Positions 1-6,496 of a stretch of 14,493 nt of DNA are shown here, piece by piece. The DNA comes from JBHJHK01 sp050330975. GTDB lineage: Bacteria > Pseudomonadota > Gammaproteobacteria > Competibacterales > Competibacteraceae. Under the pieces are notes generated by a model. It searched no databases and was not told where the DNA came from. It saw nothing but the letters and a program-made list of their open reading frames with translations. The position numbers and the translations under genes are program-made. Where the stretch lies: assembly GCA_050330975.1 (NCBI GenBank), contig JBHJHK010000364.1:1-14493 (forward strand), written 5' to 3'. Numbering within the stretch: the stretch's first letter is position 1; each line of letters opens with the position of its first letter.

Positions 1-273
1 GGTGTCGGCGGTGGCCAGAGCAGCGCTCTGGTCCTTGGGGTACTCGCGGATCAACGCAGCGGCGCGGTCGGTGGGCTGGGCGCCGAGGTTGAGCCAGTGT
101 TCCACCCGCGCCATGTTGAGCTCCAGACGCGTGGCCTTACCCCGGGCGAGGGGATTGAAATAACCCAGGCGCTCGATGTAGCGGCCGTCGCGGCGACTGC
201 GGCTGTTGGCGACGATGACCTGGTAAAACGGGCGTTTTTTGGCCCCGCCGCGGGAGAGGCGAATGGTGACCAT
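1..273 (-). CDS. rpsP: 30S ribosomal protein S16, 3' end cut off by the window edge
   Basis: S16 is a small-subunit protein that binds 16S rRNA early in 30S assembly. The reading frame from the ATG at 273 gives 91 residues without a stop. It begins MVTIRLSRGGAKKRPFYQVI and continues with VANSRSRRDGRYIERLGYFNP, the strongly conserved S16 N-terminal half, and then LELNMARVEHWLNLGAQPTDRA. Bacterial S16 is usually about 80 to 90 residues, so little should be missing; the stop lies beyond base 1. A GGAG lies 12 nt before the ATG, a rather long spacing, but the conserved N-terminus fixes the start. It lies downstream of tatD with about 137 nt between them, and that gap contains its own promoter. 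In most bacteria rimM, trmD and rplS follow rpsP; they would lie to the left of this window. Identity is secure. Confidence 0.96.
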   Translation of the reverse strand, partial: MVTIRLSRGGAKKRPFYQVIVANSRSRRDGRYIERLGYFNPLARGKATRLELNMARVEHWLNLGAQPTDRAAALIREYPKDQSAALATADT

Positions 274-363
274 AGTGACGACAAACTCCGTAGAATGCTC
301 TTGGGAAAAGGGGCAGTGGTCCTGGGCGTTGGGGATGACCCGGGGGGTATGCGCAAACGCGGT

Positions 364-392
364 ATTCTAGGACAAGTTTTGCCCGACGCCAA
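364..392 (-). promoter_or_regulatory. Sigma70-type promoter for rpsP
   Basis: Read on the minus strand, TTGGCG (392 to 387) is followed after exactly 17 nt by TAGAAT (369 to 364). The -35 box matches the consensus at 4 of 6 positions and the -10 box at 5 of 6. The predicted transcription start is near 357, giving an untranslated leader of roughly 84 nt before the rpsP ATG at 273. The promoter lies just after the tatD stop codon, so rpsP need not depend on read-through from tatD. Ribosomal protein genes normally have strong promoters, which fits. This is a prediction from the boxes only. Confidence 0.65.
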
Positions 393-410
393 GGTGTTGC
401 CCTCGATTGA

Positions 411-1247
411 CTAAGGCGGTGGGGGCATAGCAAACAGCTGGCGGGCGGTGGCGGTGGTGGCAGTGGCGAGGTGTTGGGGGTCGTCGCCCCGGGCTCTGGA
501 CACCACTTGCAACACCTCGGGCAAAAAGGCCGGTTCGTTGCGGCGGGTCTTGGGCTTGGGCTTCAGGGTCCTGGGCAGTAGGTAGGGGGCATCGGTCTCC
601 AGCATCAGGCGCTCCACCGGCCAGGTCGTCACCAAGTCCCGGAGGTGGAGCCCCCGGCGCTCGTCGCAAATCCAGCCGGTGATGCCGATGTGGAGATCCA
701 GTTGGCGATAGGCTTCTAGGGTTTCGGCGTCCCCGGTAAAGCAGTGGACCACCCCGCCCCGGGGGAGGCGATGGCGGTAGCGCTCCACCAGGGCCACAAA
801 GCGACTCGCGGCATCGCGTTCGTGGAGGAACACCGGCAATCCCAGGGCGGCCGCCAGTTCTAGCTGACCCTCGAAGGCCCGCTCTTGGTCCGAACGCGGG
901 GAGTAATCCCGGTTGAAGTCCAGGCCCATCTCACCCAGGGCCACCACGGGGCCTTGGGCCGCCAGATCGGCGATGGCGTGGCCACTTTTGTCCCCCCGCC
1001 AGTGGCGGGCGTCGTGGGGGTGGACCCCAGCGGTGGCAAACAACACCCCGGGAAGGTGGTGGGCGAGTTCCAACGCCTTGTGGCTCTCGTCGATGGTGGT
1101 GCCGGTGATCAGACACTGGCAAACCCCGGCGTCCCTGGCGCGGTCGACCACGACGCGCCAGTCGTCGCCAAAGCTCTCGTGGGTTAGATTGACGCTGATG
1201 TCGATCAAGGCGCGGTCGGGGGAGGCGAGGGGGTCGGTATCACTCAT
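411..1247 (-). CDS. tatD: TatD-family Mg-dependent DNase (3'-5' exonuclease)
   Basis: TatD is a cytoplasmic metal-dependent nuclease of the amidohydrolase fold; the E. coli enzyme is a 3'-5' exonuclease on single-stranded DNA and RNA linked to repair of oxidised DNA. With the ATG at 1247 the product is 278 residues (E. coli TatD is 260). Visible family motifs in order: DISVNLTH near the N-terminus (the NLT replaces the HxH metal motif of TatD paralogues, as in E. coli TatD itself), TAGVHPHD, GEMGLDFNRD (catalytic Glu), the histidine of FLHERDA, VVHCFTG, ITGWICDERRG and LETDAPYLLPR (metal Asp), then RRNEP. This set identifies TatD and not YcfH or YjjV. The frame stays open to an ATG at 1301, but the 18 extra residues are unlike the family. 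No strong ribosome site is seen; the ATG at 1247 lies inside ATGAGTGA and overlaps the stop of the upstream hydrolase by 8 nt, suggesting translational coupling. Confidence 0.95.
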   Translation of the reverse strand: MSDTDPLASPDRALIDISVNLTHESFGDDWRVVVDRARDAGVCQCLITGTTIDESHKALELAHHLPGVLFATAGVHPHDARHWRGDKSGHAIADLAAQGPVVALGEMGLDFNRDYSPRSDQERAFEGQLELAAALGLPVFLHERDAASRFVALVERYRHRLPRGGVVHCFTGDAETLEAYRQLDLHIGITGWICDERRGLHLRDLVTTWPVERLMLETDAPYLLPRTLKPKPKTRRNEPAFLPEVLQVVSRARGDDPQHLATATTATARQLFAMPPPP

Positions 1248-2244
1248 GGGGGTTCGACAGGGGCGAATCGAGGGCGACGAGGGGTTTGACAAAGTCGACA
1301 ATGGCGGCGGCGATGGTCGTCGTTTGGCCGGGGGCTAGGATATCACCGACGATGTTGTGGTGGTTGAAGTGGCCGGAGGGGGCGATCTCGACGATGTGGC
1401 GCACGGGACTTTGGAAGCGCGCCGTGTGCTGGCGGATCAACTGGGGTGAGACCACCCGATCTCGGGGTGAGTAGATCAACAGCACCGGGTGGACGACGCG
1501 GCTCAAGTCCAGTTGGCGCACCAAGTCCACCACGGCCATCACCGGAATGATGGCGCGGCTTGGATAGTCCAAGGTCCAGTAGCGGTCGTGGGCGGGATTT
1601 TGCGGTTCTAGGGTGCGGCGGGGAATGAGACCCGGCAGCACCACCTGACCCCAGGGCCACAACAAGGCGTCGGCCAACGGGTGCTCGGGGCCGAAGTTGG
1701 GGGCGATGAGGACAAATCCCAAGACCGAAGGGGGACGTTTGACCGCGGCGAGCCAGGTGGCCAAGGTGCCCCCTTGGGACATGCCGATGACCAGCACCCG
1801 CTCCCCCAAGCGCTCGCCGATGGTCAGGGCTTCTAGGGTGTCAAACAGCCAGTCCTCGGCGCGGGCCGCTGCCAAGGTGGCGCCGCCGTCGTCTACGCCG
1901 TGGCCCGCCAGGCGGGTGTAGTAGACGTTGGCGTTCAATGCCTCCCCCAAGTAAGCTCCCAAGGGCGTCGCCTCCTGGCGGCTGGCGGTGAAGCCGTGGA
2001 GGTAGACGATGGCCAGCTCGGTCGGAGCCTTGGTGGTGGGATCGGCCCAGCGGATGTGTTTTTCGGTGTCCGGGATGAGCTCGACCTCGGCCGCGGTCTC
2101 GCGGCGTTGCAAATAGGCCTCTAGGGCCTGGGGGTCGGCGTCGATGTCGGGGGCTTGGACTCCTTGGTCGTCCACCTCGGGCTTGGGGCCCAGGGCCAAG
2201 GCCAGGGCCGCCGGCGCTAGTGACCAAAGCCAACGACGGACCAT
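1240..2244 (-). CDS. Exported or membrane-anchored alpha/beta hydrolase (Hydrolase_4/serine aminopeptidase S33-like)
   Basis: This is an alpha/beta-fold serine hydrolase of 334 residues, probably an esterase or lysophospholipase-like enzyme of the cell envelope. Evidence: VYLHGFTASR (oxyanion-hole HGF, residues 83-85), the nucleophile elbow GMSQGG with Ser156, LLIYSPRDRVVSP with the acid Asp262, and PSGHFNHHN with His292, which gives a complete Ser-Asp-His triad in the right order. The N-terminus MVRRWLWSLAPAALALALG looks like a signal peptide or uncleaved anchor. A GTG at 2271 would add nine residues; I prefer the ATG at 2244 because it gives a normal positively charged N-region, but no clear ribosome site supports either. 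It is divergent from the CPBP protease gene, with 69 nt between the two starts. The substrate cannot be told from sequence and I do not recognise a named gene. Confidence 0.88.
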   Translation of the reverse strand: MVRRWLWSLAPAALALALGPKPEVDDQGVQAPDIDADPQALEAYLQRRETAAEVELIPDTEKHIRWADPTTKAPTELAIVYLHGFTASRQEATPLGAYLGEALNANVYYTRLAGHGVDDGGATLAAARAEDWLFDTLEALTIGERLGERVLVIGMSQGGTLATWLAAVKRPPSVLGFVLIAPNFGPEHPLADALLWPWGQVVLPGLIPRRTLEPQNPAHDRYWTLDYPSRAIIPVMAVVDLVRQLDLSRVVHPVLLIYSPRDRVVSPQLIRQHTARFQSPVRHIVEIAPSGHFNHHNIVGDILAPGQTTTIAAAIVDFVKPLVALDSPLSNPHE

Positions 2245-2313
2245 GGAATAGACCCGGAGGTAGTTGGCCACGGGGCGGCCTGTAAAAACGGGGAGCGGGA
2301 TTGGGGATTGACC

Positions 2314-2874
2314 ATGACCTTGAAGTTAAAGTTGGCCCGTTGGGGGCGAACCCGCTTGGACGACCTCGGCAGGGGTCTAGTGACACGCCCCCCGCGCCCC
2401 ACCTGGTGGGGTATGGCCACGGTGGTGGCGGTCTACAGCGCCGTGGCCCTGGGGGTGGGGCTCGCCAGTGGTTTTTTGCGGCCTCAAGATGCCGGAAGCG
2501 TTCCCGGGACCCTGTTTTGGCTCTTGCCGTTGACCGCGTTTTTGGTTCCCAGTTTATCGGAAGAGGCGATCTTTCGCGGCCTTTTGTTGCCCCACCCCAG
2601 CCGGAGGGTAAGTGCGGGGGACCGATGGCTGGCCGCTGGGATAGGGCTCGCCAGTTATGTGTTGTGGCACCCCCTCTATGCCGCCCTGGGGCCCGGCCAT
2701 ATTCCCGTCTGGGATCCGGCCTTTTTGATCCTGGTCGCCGCCCTGGGAATCTGCTGTACCGGACTTTACTACTACACCGGCTCCCTGTGGCCTTGCGTAG
2801 TCCTCCACTGGGCGACGGTGATGGTGTGGATCTATGGCTTTGGCGGACGCAACCTTTTGCTCCCCGGCCCCTAG
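2314..2874 (+). CDS. CPBP-family glutamic-type intramembrane protease (CAAX/ABI type)
   Basis: This is a polytopic inner-membrane protein of 186 residues belonging to the CPBP (CAAX protease and bacteriocin-processing) family, whose members cut substrates within the membrane. The three family motifs are present in order: SEEAIFRG with Glu83, Glu84 and Arg88; LWHPLY with His119; and LHWATVMVW with His165. Hydrophobic stretches at about 33-55, 65-81, 106-118, 136-153 and 158-172 are consistent with membrane helices. The start is the ATG at 2314 after a GGGG at 2303-2306; an in-frame TTG six bases earlier is less likely. The product is at the short end for the family but complete in its motifs. 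It is followed after 69 nt by an ACT_3 protein and then a rhomboid protease, all on the same strand. Known relatives process prenylated proteins, bacteriocins or peptides, but nothing here indicates which substrate. Confidence 0.88.
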   Translation: MTLKLKLARWGRTRLDDLGRGLVTRPPRPTWWGMATVVAVYSAVALGVGLASGFLRPQDAGSVPGTLFWLLPLTAFLVPSLSEEAIFRGLLLPHPSRRVSAGDRWLAAGIGLASYVLWHPLYAALGPGHIPVWDPAFLILVAALGICCTGLYYYTGSLWPCVVLHWATVMVWIYGFGGRNLLLPGP

Positions 2875-2943
2875 CCTTTTCCGCCATCGGTCGCCCCGTC
2901 GGGGAATGCCGATACAGCCGCCCGTCCCAGAGAGGATGCCACC

Positions 2944-3375
2944 ATGTCCCAGCCCACTGCCCAGGACGGGAGCCCGGATGTTTCCCCCTCGGGGGAAACC
3001 GACCTCGACACCTTGCTGGAACAGGCCACCCCCATCCTGGCCGACGAGGTGTACGTGTTTTGTCGGGGCATCGTTTTGGAGCAGGCGATGGGCCATCCAG
3101 ACGTTTGGGCCTGGATACGGGAAGCCGAGGCCACGACGGTCATCGCCTCCAGGGCCGCCGCCGATCGCGCCGGCTGGTCCTACCGGGGGTGCTGGCGACG
3201 CATCACCCTCGCCGTCCACTCGAGCCTAGAGGCTGTGGGTTTTTTAGCCCAGCTGTTACCCCCCTTGGCCAGAGCCGGCATTGCCGTCAATGTCATCTCG
3301 GCCTACCATCACGACCACCTATTCGTCCCCGCCCAGCGCGCCCGCGAGGCCTTGGCGCTGCTCAAGCGCCGTTGA
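2944..3375 (+). CDS. ACT-domain protein of the ACT_3 (DUF2241) family
   Basis: This small soluble protein (143 residues) has a C-terminal ACT-like fold. The family signature is clear: ETDLDTLLEQATPILADEVYVF at about 18-39, then RRITLAVHSSLEAVGF at 85-100 and GIAVNVISAYHHDHLFVP at 112-129. ACT domains commonly bind amino acids or other small ligands and regulate enzymes, but free-standing ACT_3 proteins have no established role that I know of. The N-terminal 17 residues are rich in Ser, Pro and Asp and are probably disordered. The ATG at 2944 is preceded by AGAGG (2931-2935) at a normal distance. It lies between two intramembrane protease genes, 69 nt after the first and 58 nt before the second, so cotranscription is plausible. 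Proximity to leuCDB invites a guess about amino-acid sensing, but that is inference only. Confidence 0.82.
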   Translation: MSQPTAQDGSPDVSPSGETDLDTLLEQATPILADEVYVFCRGIVLEQAMGHPDVWAWIREAEATTVIASRAAADRAGWSYRGCWRRITLAVHSSLEAVGFLAQLLPPLARAGIAVNVISAYHHDHLFVPAQRAREALALLKRR

Positions 3376-3433
3376 TGGATGCCGCCATTTGGGGGGGTTC
3401 TTTGGCCGTTGTGATGACTCATAGGATCATTTT

Positions 3434-4123
3434 GTGCTGCTACCGCTCCACGACCGCAACCCCCTCAAAATCATCCCCTACCAGGCCGTCACCCTGGGGT
3501 TGATCGCCCTTAACGCCGCGATCTTTCTGTGGCAACTGACCCTCAGTGAAACCGCCCTTCTGGAAACGCTCCTGGGTTTTGGCCTGGTGCCGGCGGCGTT
3601 GTTTGGCGCCGCCGATGGGTCCCAGTTCGACGGTGGCCCACCGGCTTGGTTGACCTTGGTGAGTTACATGTTCTTCCACGGTGGATTGCTGCACTTGTTG
3701 GGAAACATGCTCTATCTGTGGATTTTTGGTGACAACATCGAAGACTCCATGGGCCACGGTCGCTTTGTGGTGTTCTTTCTATTGTGTGGGATTGCCGCGG
3801 GGCTGGTCCACGGCGCCATCGACCCCGCTGCCAACTACCCCACCATCGGCGCCAGCGGGGCGGTATCTGGGGTGTTGGGGGCCTATTTGGTGCTCCATCC
3901 CCGGGTGAAGATTCTCGTGTTGGCCCTGGGCTTTTTCGCCCTGCGTCTGCCGGCCTATTTAGTATTGCTGGTGTGGTTGGTGATCCAGCTGTTCAACGTC
4001 GTGGCCGGAACCCCAGGGGTGGCCTGGTGGGCCCACATCGGTGGCTTCTTGGCCGGCGCCCTGCTGGTCATTCCCCTGCGCCACAAGCACATCCCCCTGT
4101 TCGACCGCGGCGTGGAGCACTAA
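3434..4123 (+). CDS. Rhomboid-family intramembrane serine protease
   Basis: Rhomboids are inner-membrane proteases that cut transmembrane substrates with a Ser-His dyad. This 229-residue protein has all key features: YMFFHGGLLHLLGNMLYLW with His82, His87 and Asn91 (oxyanion region), GASGAVSG with the nucleophile Ser141, and WWAHIGGFLAG with the catalytic His201. About six hydrophobic helices are visible, starting near residue 16. The N-terminus (PLHDRNPLKIIPY) is the short cytoplasmic segment typical of the common GlpG-like bacterial rhomboids that lack extra domains. The start is a GTG at 3434, chosen because AGGA lies seven bases upstream and the conserved N-terminus begins there. It closes the three-gene cluster beginning with the CPBP protease. 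Substrates are unknown; activity is inferred from the intact dyad. Confidence 0.93.
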   Translation: MLLPLHDRNPLKIIPYQAVTLGLIALNAAIFLWQLTLSETALLETLLGFGLVPAALFGAADGSQFDGGPPAWLTLVSYMFFHGGLLHLLGNMLYLWIFGDNIEDSMGHGRFVVFFLLCGIAAGLVHGAIDPAANYPTIGASGAVSGVLGAYLVLHPRVKILVLALGFFALRLPAYLVLLVWLVIQLFNVVAGTPGVAWWAHIGGFLAGALLVIPLRHKHIPLFDRGVEH

Positions 4124-4425
4124 AGCCCATCCTCCCCAGGGGATTTCTGGCCCCGTCGCCGATCTGCAACAACCCCGCGGAAGAGGAATCGGAAGCTGGC
4201 GCGCCGGGGCCAGCCGCTGCTGTCGCTTCGCCCCCGGGGGGTGGCGGGGTGTTCCCCAGCGGGGCGTCAGAGGTGGCTGCAGCATTGCCCCCGTCCCCCG
4301 GGGCCTCGACAACTATTCCCAAAAGTTAATCAAATCATAAATGACATGAATTGCTGTTATGAATGACTGGACTTACTCTAGGGAACTTAAGTGGAAGATA
4401 GGCTGGCATGCGGAGGAGTTTTTCC
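4124..4425 (+). promoter_or_regulatory. 302-bp intergenic region before leuC: GC-rich part plus A+T-rich promoter island
   Basis: No gene is visible here. The first part (4124 to about 4310) is very GC-rich and holds several short hairpin-forming segments, for example GGGGTGTTCCCC at 4246-4257, but none is followed by a T run, so I do not call a terminator. The part from about 4315 to 4400 is strikingly A+T-rich for this window and is the likely leuC promoter. The best -10 candidate is TATGAA (4358-4363) preceded by an extended -10 TG at 4355-4356; there is no good -35 at the right distance. A small inverted repeat TCATAAATGA lies at 4335-4344 and could be part of a regulator site. No leucine-rich leader peptide is seen. 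The promoter call is a prediction with moderate support from composition and weak support from the boxes. Confidence 0.45.
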
Positions 4426-5826
4426 ATGGCCCAAACCCTCTATGACAAGCTGTGGGATGCCCATGTGGTGAGCGACCACAAGGATGGCACCACGCTTTTG
4501 TACATCGACCGCCACCTGGTCCACGAAGTGACCTCTCCCCAGGCCTTTGAGGGCTTGAAGCTGGCGGGAAGGCGCCCGTGGCGGGTCGATGCCATGTGGG
4601 CGGTGACGGACCACAACGTCCCCACCACCGCCCGCCACCTGGGGATCCAAGACCCCGTCTCAAGACTCCAGGTGGAGACCCTCGACGCCAACTGCCGATC
4701 CTTTGGGGTGCGCCAGTTTGGCTACACCGACCGCCGCCAGGGCATCGTCCACGTCATCGGCCCCGAACAAGGCCTCACCTTGCCGGGGATGACCGTCGTC
4801 TGCGGCGACTCCCACACCGCCACCCACGGCGCCCTGGGGGCGTTGGCCTTTGGCATCGGCACCTCCGAGGTGGAGCACGTCATGGCCACCCAGTGTTTGG
4901 TGAGCAAGAAATCCAAGGCGATGCAGGTGCGGGTCGAGGGCACCACAGGTCTTGGAGTCACCGCCAAGGATATCGTCTTGGCCATCATCGGTCGCATTGG
5001 CACCGCCGGCGGCACGGGCTACGCCATCGAATTTGCCGGGCAAGCCATCGAAGATCTCTCCATAGAGGGGCGGATGACGGTGTGCAACATGGCCATCGAA
5101 GCCGGGGCGCGCTCTGGCATGGTGGCGGTGGATGACGCCACCATCGACTACGTCCACGGCCGACCCTACGCCCCCAGCGGCGAACTGTGGGAACGGGCCG
5201 TCGAGGCCTGGCAAAACCTCAAAAGCGATCCCGACGCCAACTTTGACCGGGTGGAGATCCTCCGGGCCTCGGAGATCGAACCCCAGGTGACCTGGGGGAC
5301 GTCCCCGGAGATGGTGACCTCCGTCCACGGCCGTGTCCCCGACCCCGACGGCGAAGCCGACCCGGCCAAGCGGGCCGGGATGGCCCGGGCATTGGAATAC
5401 ATGGACCTGGCCCCGGGAACCCCCATCACCGCCATCCCCCTCGACAAGGTGTTCATCGGCTCGTGCACCAACGCCCGCATCGAAGACCTCAGGGCCGCCG
5501 CCGCGGTGGTTTCCAACAAACGCATTGCCCGCACCATCAAACAGGCCCTGGTGGTGCCGGGTTCGGGGCTGGTGAAAGCCCAGGCCGAGGCCGAGGGCCT
5601 GGATCGCGTTTTTAAAGACGCCGGTTTTGAATGGCGCGAGTCGGGTTGCTCGCTGTGCTTGGGGATGAACGAAGACCGCCTCTCCCCCGGGGAGCGCTGC
5701 GCCTCCACCTCCAACCGCAACTTCGAAGGCCGCCAGGGTTACGGTGGGCGCACCCACCTGGTGAGCCCCGCCATGGCTGCCGCCGCCGCCATCGCCGGCC
5801 ACTTCGTCGACGTGCGTGACGCTTGA
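4426..5826 (+). CDS. leuC: 3-isopropylmalate dehydratase, large subunit
   Basis: LeuC with LeuD forms isopropylmalate isomerase, the cytoplasmic [4Fe-4S] enzyme of the aconitase superfamily that turns 2-isopropylmalate into 3-isopropylmalate in leucine synthesis. The product is 466 residues, the same as E. coli LeuC, and is similar throughout: YIDRHLVHEVTSPQAFEGL, TDHNVPT, GDSHTATHGALGALAFGIGT, EGRMTVCNMAIEAGA, QVTWGTSPE and NRNFEGRQGYGGRTHLVSPA. The three cluster ligands are Cys347 (FIGSCTNARIED) and Cys408 and Cys411 (GCSLCLGMNEDRL). The ATG at 4426 is fixed by a strong ribosome site GGAGGAG (4412-4418) and by the conserved N-terminus; an in-frame ATG at 4408 lies before this site and is rejected. 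It is the first gene of leuCDB; leuA is not in the window. Its stop overlaps the ribosome site of leuD. Confidence 0.98.
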   Translation: MAQTLYDKLWDAHVVSDHKDGTTLLYIDRHLVHEVTSPQAFEGLKLAGRRPWRVDAMWAVTDHNVPTTARHLGIQDPVSRLQVETLDANCRSFGVRQFGYTDRRQGIVHVIGPEQGLTLPGMTVVCGDSHTATHGALGALAFGIGTSEVEHVMATQCLVSKKSKAMQVRVEGTTGLGVTAKDIVLAIIGRIGTAGGTGYAIEFAGQAIEDLSIEGRMTVCNMAIEAGARSGMVAVDDATIDYVHGRPYAPSGELWERAVEAWQNLKSDPDANFDRVEILRASEIEPQVTWGTSPEMVTSVHGRVPDPDGEADPAKRAGMARALEYMDLAPGTPITAIPLDKVFIGSCTNARIEDLRAAAAVVSNKRIARTIKQALVVPGSGLVKAQAEAEGLDRVFKDAGFEWRESGCSLCLGMNEDRLSPGERCASTSNRNFEGRQGYGGRTHLVSPAMAAAAAIAGHFVDVRDA

Positions 5827-5836
5827 GGAACTCACC

Positions 5837-6496
5837 ATGGAACCCTTCACCCACCACCGCGGTATCGTCGCTCCTCTGGATCGGGCCAATGTGGACACCG
5901 ACGCCATCATTCCCAAACAATACCTCAAGGCCATCCACCGCACCGGCTTTGGCGTCAACCTGTTCGACGACTGGCGCTACCTCGACCGGGGGGAGCCCGG
6001 CCAAGACCACTCCCTGCGCCAGGAAAATCCCAACTTTGTCCTCAATCAGGGCCCCTACCGCCAGGCCAGCCTCCTGGTGGCCCGGGAGAACTTTGGCTGC
6101 GGCTCGTCTCGGGAACACGCCGTGTGGGCGTTGATGGATTTCGGCATTCGGGTGGTCATCGCCGCGAGCTTTGCCGATATCTTCTACAACAACTGTTTTA
6201 AAAACGGCCTGCTGCCGGTGGTATTACCCGATTCGGCCATCGAGCGTCTCATGGCCGCAGCCTTGGCGCGCCCGGGCTTCGACGCCGCCGTGGACCTGCC
6301 CGCCCAGACGGTGACGGCCCATGGCGAAACCACGCCCTTTGAGATCGAGCCCTACCGCAAGGACCGCCTCCTCCAGGGCCTGGACGATATCGCCCTCACC
6401 CTGCAACAGGCGGCGGCGATCCGCGCCTATGAAGAACGCCGGCGCACCGAAGCGCCGTGGCTGTTCCAGGCCGTCGACCGCCAGGAGGCATCGTGA
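5837..6496 (+). CDS. leuD: 3-isopropylmalate dehydratase, small subunit
   Basis: LeuD is the swivel-domain partner of LeuC and completes the isomerase active site. The 219-residue product begins MEPFTHHRGIVAPLDRANVD and carries TDAIIPKQYLK, RTGFGVNLFDDWRY, RENFGCGSSREHAVWAL (substrate-binding loop) and SFADIFYNNCFKNGLLP, all typical of LeuD; family members are about 200 to 215 residues. The start at 5837 is preceded by GAGGAA (5825-5830), which overlaps the leuC stop, so the two subunits are probably made in a coupled, balanced way. A GTG-type start at 5816 within leuC is rejected because it lies before that site. The 3' end contains the ribosome site AGGAGG (6483-6488) for leuB and overlaps it by four bases. 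Confidence 0.97.
   Translation: MEPFTHHRGIVAPLDRANVDTDAIIPKQYLKAIHRTGFGVNLFDDWRYLDRGEPGQDHSLRQENPNFVLNQGPYRQASLLVARENFGCGSSREHAVWALMDFGIRVVIAASFADIFYNNCFKNGLLPVVLPDSAIERLMAAALARPGFDAAVDLPAQTVTAHGETTPFEIEPYRKDRLLQGLDDIALTLQQAAAIRAYEERRRTEAPWLFQAVDRQEAS

Noticed and set aside
1841..2887. Long minus-strand open frame of 348 codons spanning the hydrolase start and the CPBP gene
   Set aside because: It is antisense or out of frame to two genes with intact family motifs, its translation is Arg/Pro-rich with no recognisable domain, and it crosses a divergent intergenic region.
2301..3503. Plus-strand open frame of 400 codons across the CPBP, ACT_3 and rhomboid region
   Set aside because: It is an out-of-frame shadow made possible by high G+C; it is Arg/Gly/Pro-rich and overlaps three well-supported genes.
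4201..4300. GC-rich hairpins after the rhomboid gene as a terminator
   Set aside because: Stems can be drawn (for example GGGGTGTTCCCC), but none is followed by a T tract, so an intrinsic terminator is not supported.
4359..4445. 28-codon frame (ATG at 4359) upstream of and overlapping the leuC start, containing three Trp codons
   Set aside because: It has no ribosome site and no run of Leu codons, so it does not resemble a leu leader peptide; it probably arises by chance in the promoter island.
4660..5958. Minus-strand open frame of 432 codons opposite leuC
   Set aside because: It is antisense to leuC, whose full-length protein matches the family throughout; long antisense frames are usual in GC-rich genes.
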